A model generated the notes under the pieces. It was not told the origin of the DNA, did no database searches, and was given only the letters and a program-made list of their open reading frames with translations. A program made the translations under genes and the position numbers. 64,000 nt of DNA, from NCBI GenBank assembly GCA_034440575.1, contig JAOTOL010001627.1:1-64000 (forward strand), written 5' to 3'. The first letter of the stretch is position 1. Each line of letters starts with the position of its first letter. Of this stretch, positions 56,008 through 64,000 are shown piece by piece. This stretch comes from Imbricaverruca yamaguchii. Its lineage: Eukaryota; Arthropoda; Thecostraca; Neoverrucidae.

Positions 56008-59000
56008 GTGAGCGCCGGCTCGCGACGATTAGGCGGGGTTTTGTGGCGGCTGTTGGCCGGTCACAGCTAATGCGCACTGTCCCCGGTCCGCCTGTGTTAT
56101 TGTGTACAGTGGGAGTATCATGCAGATACCCCACTGCTCATATTCTCGACTTGTGTGCATACGCATTTTGTTGCATTTGTTGTGCGCTCTTATGATGCTG
56201 GGATCTGCCATGCTTTATACTGCTTAAGAGATATTGGAGGAAAAAATGACAGAAATACATTCCTATCAAATATAGATATTTTCCTTTATATATGTATCAC
56301 ACAGGCGACTACGTTTCCATTCCATATACTGGCAATACCGGATGTGCTTGATGCGGTGAAGAGGAAAATGTTAAGGAAATTTTGTTTGTGATGTTCCTTT
56401 AAAAATTGTCATCTTGCTCGAAGTATACGATTAGGTTCTGTCCTTAATAATTGCTTTTCCATGATATACCGAATTTGGAAACCATGAAATATATTGCGCC
56501 TTAACCACGGTACTTGACGTCGGAATGCCACAAAATCAAGGGCGAGGCTTTGTGTTGGGTTCTTTTGGCAAGGCACCTTTCTCAGGCTGAGTTGTGCCAC
56601 CTACCACCCCTTATCCCACCCAAGTGCTGGATTACCCGCACCTGAAGCATAGTCTGAAAGATTCGGGGCGAAACTCCACCCTTCGCTTGACATACTTGTT
56701 CTTCAGGCAGCGCACTACTGGATACCCTGCTAATACCTGTTGCCCGATATGCTGATAATACATGTTGCCTGATACCCTGATAATACCTCAGTTGTTCAAG
56801 AATTAGACTGAAATACCCCTCAATCGTATTCAGAAAATTGTTGGTACCCAGCATAGGATTTTGTCAGGGGGCGCCAAGCAAGTTTGCAGGGGAGCACATC
56901 TACACCACTTTTTCAAAAGTCACTGGTTTCGACTATGCTTTTACCCCCCGAAAAAAACCCCTGGGGGGGGGCCCCCCCCCCCTGGGGGAAAGAAAAAAAG
57001 GGGGGAAAAAAAAAAAAAAAAAAAAAAAAAAAAACAAAACCCCCCCCCAAAAACGCCCCCCCCCCCCCGGGTGATACATATATTAATGAGCACATTTTTA
57101 GTTGTGTGAAGTAAAATAATTATTGACAAGAACTTGACCTGACTGACCTCGGCGACCTAACATAATTTTAAATTATATAAAAAAAAAATAAACAAAAAAA
57201 AAGTCTAGGTTTCATTTGGTATCGGCCGGTACAACATGGAGTTATGTGCGGAAAATGGGAAAATATTGGGGGTTTTCTCTTCCCCCCCCTGGGTGTGTTT
57301 TTTTTTGTTATGGCTTGACCTACTTGACCTCGCATGACTCTGGAAATAACAAGTACATCAAACAAGTCGCTAGTTTTGCAAGAACTCCTTTTGCTAATAT
57401 ACCGGAAGCGCATCAGCGACGACATTTGTGATCTGGCGCTGGGGACATTGTTTTTACTTTAGCGACCCTTAACTCGAGAAATTTTCGGTCGATTTTATTT
57501 TTTTGCTTCAAACAACGCATAGGTCATTTATTGGCAGGTAGACAAACAATGGCGCATATCGGCCGGTAAAATCTGCAGTTATCTACGAAAACCGGAGGGG
57601 TGGGCGGATTTCGCCCCCCTCCAGGGCGCGTGTTAATGAGCACATTTTTAGTTGTGTGAAGTAAAATAATTATTGACAAGTTATATTTCCTTTGGAAGGG
57701 CTCAACCTACGACCATCCTTAACCCGTTCCGTCTCGGGGTGGGGGGTCTTCAACCGCCCCCGTCAGGTTTTTCGCGGATAGTGGACGAACAACGCGGGGC
57801 AGCGCGCCCAAATTTGACATACATATATATTTCCCACATAAATTTGGCATGCTGATTCAAAATTTTGAAGTCAGGTCATCTAGCGTCAACGAGTTAGTCA
57901 AGGTCAAGTGAGGTCACCTCCAAAAAAGTTCGACCAGCCGTCTCGCCTTAACGAATGCAGATATTTTAATGAAACTTTCAGCGTTTGCTTATCTTTAGAG
58001 ATGCAGCAAAACATATCAGTTGAAATTTATTTTTTCGTTTTTGACTACATTTAAAATTTGCATTGTTGTAAAATTGCAGTTGCAATAGAGGATGATTCTG
58101 GCTAAAGTAAACATTTTTTATTAGAGCAAGTTGACTTCCAGCAACGTCTCTCGGTCTTCTCTACCAATTGGAAAAGGCAAATTATAGAAAACTTGATTTT
58201 TTTTTGGGGGGGGGCAAACAAATTATAGCCCTGGTCAATTTCGCTGTCCTTTCCTCATTCCAAATAATTTTTTTTATATATCCCAAAATGAACTCCCAGA
58301 ACCAAAAACATAATGTAAAGTCGTGAAAAGTCGTGAAAATCTATCCCCCTGGTGACGTCACTTTTCAGGGGAACTTGCTTTGGGGGAGACACGTACCCTA
58401 CTCGTCGAGCGCTTTCCGATGACACCTCTTTCGTTTACGTGCGATGCTTAGTTTGAATTTTAGAGGGGGTTACTAACCGCACTCCCCGAGACGGGTGTGA
58501 GGATCCGACCGGAAAGACGGCGGGGGTAATTAATACGTCACAGGAATTCAACCCCCTTCCCGTGTTAAAATTATTTTGTTTTGGCATCCCTTGACTAACC
58601 AGCTCACAGTGCTCGAAATGCATTGGTATAAATTGCTTGACATTTTTCCAAGATCACGCATTTCAACCATACAGCGCACTGTGGTCACTACTCCAACGTT
58701 CGTCAAAATGCACAACTACCTTGTGCATTCGGAAATTCGCCACACTTGGTCAATCAATGCTTAGATGTGTCGCTCATGAAGCATCAGGGGCAAATTGTGT
58801 TGCATAAACGAGTACTGTGAGTAACTAATATTGTCCCTTTTTAACAGGAAATTCGTGTGATTTCGCAAGCTTCATAGTACTCCCATGGTCCGGCACCAAA
58901 AGATCGACCAACCGAATAACCGTCTGCCCCTCCCCCCCAGCATCCAGATCCACGGCTTCATTACGCCACTGGCCATCACAATTATATGTAACTGGCGATT

Positions 59001-61824
59001 TCTCGAGAATAAATATATTTATCGCCGAGTGACCGCGCCAGCAAATGTCCGCCAGCGCCAGCTATAGCATAGTATACTACGATGCCAAAGAAGGAAATCG
59101 ACTTATGACAGTTCGTGAGATTCTGCTGGTTCTGCTGGACCCCTACGTTTTGCTAACTGCTGCCATAAAATGTGATTGTGCTATATTATACGTCATGGAA
59201 TTCTTCGCATGTGCTTGGTGGTAAAATTCGACGAATTAAATCCGAAGGATATTTACTTCCAACATTTTTCGGTGGTCACGAAATCCGTGCGCCCGGCTGA
59301 GCTTTAAAGTTTTTTTATTTGTTGTTCATATATTTATAAAATATGCTCCTGCAGATTGGCTACGGAACGGATGTTTTTGGTCGTTCTTCTTATCAGTGAC
59401 CTTGGTGTTTTTTTTTCGTCCATTAACCCGCGCAGTCCTTCCGGTCAGATCCTCACTTCCCGTCTCGGGGGGGGGGCGGTTAGTAACCCTTCTCTAAAAT
59501 TAAAACTAAGCGTAGCACGAAAACAAAAGAGGTGTCATCGGAAAGCGCTCGACGAGTAGGGTCCTGGTCCACCCCCTAAAACACCTTCTCCCCAAAAGTG
59601 GCGTCACCAGCGGGCTACATTTTCACGACTTTTCAGTTCATTTTGGGGGATATGTGAGAGAAAAAAGTTATTTGGAATCAGAAAAGGATAGCGAAATCGA
59701 CCAGTGCTATAATTGTGTTTAGCCCCCCAAAATATTTTTTTTAAAAATCATTTTTGAAATTTCAAAATTTTGAGTTTTCATGTTTTCTTTAATTTTCCTT
59801 TTCCAATGGGTAGAGGAGACCGTGAAACGTTGTTGGAAGTCAACTTGCTCTAATGCAAAACGCTTACTTTAGCCAGAATCCTCTATTTGAACTGCAATTT
59901 GGCAAATACGCAAAATTTATATTTAGTCAAAAATGATTTTTTTTTAAATACCACCCGTATGTTTCGTTGCACCCCTAAAGATAAGCAAACGCTGAAAGTT
60001 TCATTAAAATATCTGCATCCGTTAAAGCGTGACGACTAGCTGAACTTTTTTGTAGGTGACCTCACTTGACCTTGACTAACTCGTTGACCCTAGATGACCT
60101 GACTTCAAAATTTTGAATCAGCATGCCAAATTTATGTGGGAAAAGGCATGCCAAATTTGGGTGCGCTGCCTCGCGCCGTTCGTCCACAATTCGCGAAAAA
60201 AAAACCTGAGGGGGGCAGTTGAAGACCCCCCCCCCCCGAGACGCGGGTTAATATGCCTCAGGTCCCGGCGAACTTTACAGGGCGTCGGTGCGTGTTTGGG
60301 GCCCGGACACTGTATAGGGCTTTGCTGTTTTTTGTGTGAGTGTTTGTAAGGGACCGGCGCGTACGTTTTACAAGTTCCTTCAGTTTATTTTTGTTGGTTT
60401 GGGCATCATGTGGATAACGGGCATGGCACGCCTAGCAAAAGACATTGCGATGAGATGAAGAACGTTTACAGTAAGCAGACTTTAGTGTCAGAAGCATGGC
60501 ACGACAGCATCACCAGTACCAAGGATAATCACTCGCACCTTATCGCTCCCACGCATGCGCGTGGCGACCGACGTATTGCGCTTCAAGCCGCCGCACCTGC
60601 AGCTGAAGCTGTTACAATTATCATCAAGACTGTGTCTCGCAGACTTGACGCTCTTCAAGCAGGTCTATGTATCGTTACTTTGGCGAGCGAAATGCATGCA
60701 GAACAGTTTTCAGCTGGGTGGAGGTAGAAATGATCAGCAAGGTCAGAATGTTGTGTGGCTGACACGAAGTGAATGCCATATTTTGACGAATACTTCGGTG
60801 GGACATGATACAGTGATTTCACACTGAGCTTTCAAGAACGTGTTAACTTAAAAGTTTGATTTAATACTGATGCTAGACATTCATCAGCATTCAATTTAAA
60901 ACAGCAACTGGCGGCGCTGCAGACGACACCAGGACGCACTGACCCGAAGAAGTACATCATTCGCCGTTCCCGCTCGCGAAGCGGAAACTGACTCTTTCTC
61001 TCTACATGAGTGGTTCCGGAAGACTTCACAGTTGTGTCGCCCAGATACGACAGCCGACTGTAATGTCGCATTATCGTGGCGGCACACTTCCCGCGACGAG
61101 TTCACGACCCCGCGGCGAGGTCTCGCTCCCGGGCGCAATCACGCACCACGCCTGCCCCATGGTCCGTGAAGTGAGCCCAACACCAGAGCGTGAAATCGAC
61201 CCGCCTCGATTTGCCAACGGCTTTGCAGTTTCATCACCTGACGCCAGCAGGCATTCACCGAGTGAACGCATTTTAATTTTGCCGAGCTCTCGTGACGAAT
61301 TTCGTCGGCAGCCAACGTTGTCTTTCAAAAGCACTCGCAGCCGTTTTTCTGGTCAATGCTTCTTACTTCCGACCATTGCTTAATAGCATTCCACATCTCT
61401 TCTGTGCATCTCCAACTTTCTCTCCCTCTCTCCTGCTCTTGTCCTCACCCCCTCTCCTTCTCTTTTCCGCTCCCTTCTTCTTTAGGCGCAATATAGCCGA
61501 AGCAACTGACACGTCTGAAACTTCAAACTACAGACACACTCCCTTCTCATACTCTTCTCTCCTCCCTCCCCTCTCATGCTCTTCTCCCCTCCCCCTCCCG
61601 TCTCATGCTTTTTTCCTCTTTTTTCTTTATCTTCCCATCTCTCCTCTCTATCTCTCTTTCTCTCTTTCTCACTTCCTCTCCATCTCTCTCTCTCTCTCAT
61701 TCTATCTCTCCCTCTATATCTATCTCCCCTATCTCTTTCCCCCATATCTCTCTCCCCATATCTCTTCCTCTCCCTATCTCTCTCTCTCCTCTCTCCCTCT
61801 CTCCCTATCTCCCTCTCTCTCTCC

Positions 61825-61892
<68 letters not shown>

Positions 61893-63786
61893 CTCTCTCT
61901 ATTCATATGTATATATATGCATAAATAAATAGATGAATGTGTTCGTGTGCGCTTCTGTGTTACATCTGTGTGTTTGGGGTGTATATCAAGAACATCAATG
62001 TCGTTTTACGAATTATAACCTCCGCGATTCCGTATATAATTCTCCTCCGCGATTCCGTATTACCAAGACTGGTAAGGCGAGCGTCGGTTGCTCAGTTGCT
62101 AAGTTGAGCGTCTGGCACTCCAGAAGCATGAGGTATGACTCCCCGCGTACCCGCCGTTCTTGCCTAGTTTGACTCCCCGCGGTACTCGCCGTTCCTGCCA
62201 GGTCTCACTCCCCGCGGTACCCGCCGTTCCTGTCAGGTTTGACTCCCCGCGGTACCCGCAGTTCCTGCCAGGTCTCACTCCCCGCGGTACCCGCCGTTCC
62301 TGCCAGGTTTGACTCCCCGCGGTACCCGCAGTTCCTGCCAGGCTTGACTCCCCGCGGTACTCGCCGTTCCTGCCAGGTTTCACTCCCCGCGGTACTCGCC
62401 TGCCACAGCGGTACTCGGTGGCAGGCGAGCGACGCCATGTGCCTTCAGCTGCCAAGTGCGTTTCGTAAAATCACAACCAACCCACCTCGGTTGACACCGC
62501 CTCCCACTACGTCGCGCATCGTGACGTCAGTTGACGTCCCGTCCCTACATCACGCCTTGTCACGTCTGGTGACACCGCCTCCCCTACGTCATACCTCGTG
62601 ACTCGGGTGACGCTACCTCTCACCCACCCCCACCCAACTACGTCACGCCTTTCCACGTCATGTGAAGTCCACCCACTACGTCACTCTTCCACGTCACGCT
62701 ACGCCAGTGGACGTCAGAAGTACGTCAGTGTCTATTCGATCCCCCCCCCCCCACACTCCCGGTGACAATCCACCACATCCGGTGCAGCGGTAATTGCCGA
62801 CTCGTAAGGTGTCCAGACGGTGGGCAATCGTTCAGAGTCGTGAAGCGGAGCGAGCCGCTTCAGCTCCAGCTTTCCGAATTGGCAGCGTGTCGCTTCGCCG
62901 TTCCCACCCACCAGATTATCGCCGGAATTGTGTGCACTGACGACTGCGCCAATTCCAGGAACGGTGGCGCCAGTGCGCCACAGGCGCCAGATCTCGGAGG
63001 AGCTGCGCCAGATGCTGAGCGTGCCGTACAGCGGCCGGCTGCCCAGCAGTCTCGACTCGCTGATGCGGGGCAACAGGCGACCTCAGCGGAACCCCGGCCA
63101 GTTCCTCGGAGTCAGTCCGGCCGCTCAGGACGTGCTGCGCGGACCGTCGCGGCCGACCGACGCCACTGGGTCGGCGCAGTCGCAGGAGAACTTCCAGCAG
63201 CAGTCCATCCGGCCGCAGCAGAGCTTCCAGCAGCAATCCTTCCGGCCACAGCAGGAACAGCAGAGCTTTCAGCAGCAATCCTTCCGGCCGCAGCAGAGCT
63301 CCCAGCAGCAATCCTTCCGGCGGCATCAAGAACAGCAGAGCTTTCAGCAGCAATCATTCCGGCCGCAACAGGAACAGCAGAGATTGCAGCAGCAATCATT
63401 CCGGCCGGAGCAGAGCTTCCAACAGCAATCTTTCCGGCCGCAGGAAGAACAGCAGGGCTTCCAGGATCAATCTTTCCGGCCGCAGCAGGAACAGCAGAGC
63501 TTCCAGCAAGATTTCTTCGGGTCGCAGCAGGAGCAGCCGAGCTTCCAGCAGGATTTCTTCGGGCCGCAGGAGGAGCAGCAGAGCTTCCAGCAGGATTTCT
63601 TCGGGCCGCAGGAGGAGCAGCAGAGCTTCCAGCAGGATTTCTTCGGGCCGCAGCGGCCGCAGCAGCGCCGACGGCCGTCTCGCCAGTCGGCGCCGCAGAG
63701 TGGCGGCTTTGGGGTCCTGCAGGACGCCTTCTTCAGAGGCGTCACGTCCGGCGGCGGCGGCTCGCGGAGGCAGCGCAGACAGGCCG
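55947..63786 (+). CDS. Secreted glutamine-rich repeat protein, two exons visible, 3' partial
   Basis: Exon 1 (55947-56007) codes MALRWPQAVLLVTMVLVAVA, a classic signal peptide, and ends in phase 1 at GCAG/GTGAGC. Exon 2 (62959-63786) opens GA ACG and continues in the matching phase: GTVAPVRHRRQISEELRQML, then a Gln-rich repeat domain. It leaves exon 2 in phase 1 again (GGCCG/GTGAGA), so more exons follow outside the window. RHRR soon after the signal peptide and RRQRR near the end of exon 2 look like proprotein-convertase sites. Role unknown; an extracellular matrix, cuticle or adhesive component would fit the composition, but that is inference. The 7-kb intron holds two MITEs. Confidence 0.72.
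56008..56939. other. First part of the long intron
   Basis: No second gene recognised. Confidence 0.4.
56940..57078. other. Homopolymer-dominated stretch, probable sequence artefact
   Basis: Blocks of G, C and a run of about 30 A follow each other without a unit. Similar in character to 23135-23232. Confidence 0.5.
57087..57684. repeat. Direct repeat of about 45 bp spaced 546 bp
   Basis: GAGCACATTTTTAGTTGTGT followed by GAAGTAAAATAATTATTGAC occurs at about 57089 and 57635. Between them ATCGGCCGGTACAACATGGA-like and ATCGGCCGGTAAAATCTGCA segments are also related, so this is a diverged tandem duplication. Confidence 0.65.
57723..58529 (-). mobile_element. TTAA-flanked MITE, copy D
   Basis: TTAA at 57719-57722 precedes CCCGTTCCGTCTCGG, and TTAA lies at 58530-58533 after GGCGGGGGTAA. 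The interior is copy A inverted (GTTTGCTTATCTTTAGAGAT, GATTCTGGCTAAAGTAAACA, CGAGACGGGTGTGAGGATCC). Confidence 0.8.
58534..59422. other. Intronic sequence, no gene recognised
   Basis: Unique-looking sequence between two MITE copies. Confidence 0.35.
59427..60247 (+). mobile_element. TTAA-flanked MITE, copy E (821 bp)
   Basis: TTAA at 59423-59426 and 60248-60251. Tips are CCCGCGCAG and the inverted CGCGGG, with CCCGTCTCGGGGGGGGG and CCCCCCCGAGACG just inside. Same length (821 bp) and orientation as copy A. Confidence 0.88.
60252..61399. other. Intronic sequence, no gene accepted
   Basis: Frames at 60410-60827 and 61006-61383 show no domain and no good paired splice sites. Confidence 0.35.
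61400..61905. repeat. CT-rich tract, (TCTC)n microsatellite
   Basis: Pyrimidine-rich throughout, becoming pure (TC)n at about 61835-61900. Confidence 0.93.
62131..62410. repeat. 35-bp minisatellite, about 8 copies
   Basis: The unit is ACTCCCCGCGGTACCCGCCG followed by TTCCTGCCAGGTTTG; ACTCCCC is at 62172 and 62207. A tRNA-like GGTTGCTCAGTTGCTAAGTT lies just upstream at 62087. Confidence 0.88.
62411..62958. repeat. Degenerate TACGTCACGCC repeats before exon 2
   Basis: Words such as CCCACTACGTCACGCC and CACGTCA recur irregularly to about 62725. A C-run follows at 62741. The rest is the intron end. Confidence 0.45.
62959..63786 (+). CDS. Exon 2: Gln-rich 14-residue repeat domain
   Basis: The acceptor is GCCAATTCCAG/GAACGG and the donor is GGCCG/GTGAGA, 276 codons. 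After an N-terminal helix-like segment (ISEELRQMLSVPYSGRLPSS) a 42-bp repeat encodes SFQQQSFRPQQEQQ. From about 63505 it drifts to SFQQDFFGPQEEQQ, the last three units being nearly identical. The end is Gly/Arg-rich (SGGGGSRRQRRQA). The other frames stay open only because the 42-bp unit lacks stops. Splice phase and signal peptide select this frame. Confidence 0.75.
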
Positions 63787-64000
63787 GTGAGAGGACGCCA
63801 GACGGTCACACCACGTGTCACGTGCAACGTCGCTGGCGATCATCTGGTGTGCTCTTTACTCACAACTGCCAGACTGCATGTTCAGGAGCAGGCACGATTA
63901 ACTCGGCCAGTGTTTGTTGAGTAGAACGAAGGCTTCTTCAGTGGAGCTGCTATGTCTGCCGGAAATTTGCCTGGACTCTTTATTCCAGCAGCTACTTTGT
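63787..64000. other. Start of the next intron
   Basis: No further exon visible before the window ends. Confidence 0.4.

Noticed and set aside
60410..60827. Frames of 105 and 90 codons in the long intron
   Set aside because: They overlap in different phases, neither shows a known motif, and flanking splice sites are poor.
62762..63790. 342-codon Ala/Pro-rich frame overlapping the Gln-rich exon
   Set aside because: It starts upstream of the acceptor and has no signal or splice agreement. The Gln-rich frame matches the signal-peptide exon in phase.

Overview
This is a eukaryotic, intron-rich and repeat-rich window with no prokaryotic gene organisation. A short interstitial array of TTAGG (the arthropod telomere motif), TATA boxes with a CAGT-type initiator about 30 bp downstream, and a mixture of LINE, SINE, Penelope-like and long-TIR DNA elements all fit an arthropod, probably a crustacean. 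That placement is inference. Most open reading frames in the window are either frames through stop-free satellite arrays or decayed transposon proteins.

Two host genes can be supported by exons that join in phase. (1) A ZCCHC4-type 28S rRNA m6A methyltransferase runs on the + strand across about 31 kb (3.9-35.1 kb). Its exons carry the NMFNHH block, the DPPFGG catalytic motif, the PYF block and two Cys/His-rich zinc-binding blocks. One connecting exon between 24114 and 30143 was not found, and the upstream (GRF zinc finger) exons lie outside the window or were not seen. (2) A secreted glutamine-rich repeat protein starts at 55.95 kb, with TATA box, initiator and signal-peptide exon, and continues at 62.96-63.79 kb in a long 14-residue repeat exon. 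A third likely gene start, a signal-peptide exon with its own TATA box, lies at 41.26-41.69 kb. A minus-strand exon of unknown function is at 52.4-52.9 kb.

The ZCCHC4 introns are loaded with repeats. They hold 41-, 69-, 31-, 34- and 17-bp minisatellites (2.4-10.5 kb), tRNA-derived SINEs, Jockey-like and CR1/L2-like LINE fragments (14-22 kb), a Penelope-like GIY-YIG remnant (21.3 kb), a 2.8-kb DNA transposon with terminal inverted repeats of about 0.6 kb and a frameshifted transposase-like ORF (24.3-27.1 kb), and a 1185-bp near-perfect palindrome flanked by TA (33.85-35.03 kb). A 54-bp tandem repeat sits in exact register with the acceptor of a ZCCHC4 zinc-finger exon.

From 36 to 60 kb the window holds more LINE and SINE copies, a 1.8-kb satellite of 29-bp units, and five copies of an approximately 820-bp TTAA-flanked MITE. 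Two of these copies are exactly 821 bp. Two homopolymer-dominated stretches (23.13-23.23 and 56.94-57.08 kb) look like sequencing or assembly problems. No rRNA, functional tRNA or CRISPR array was seen.
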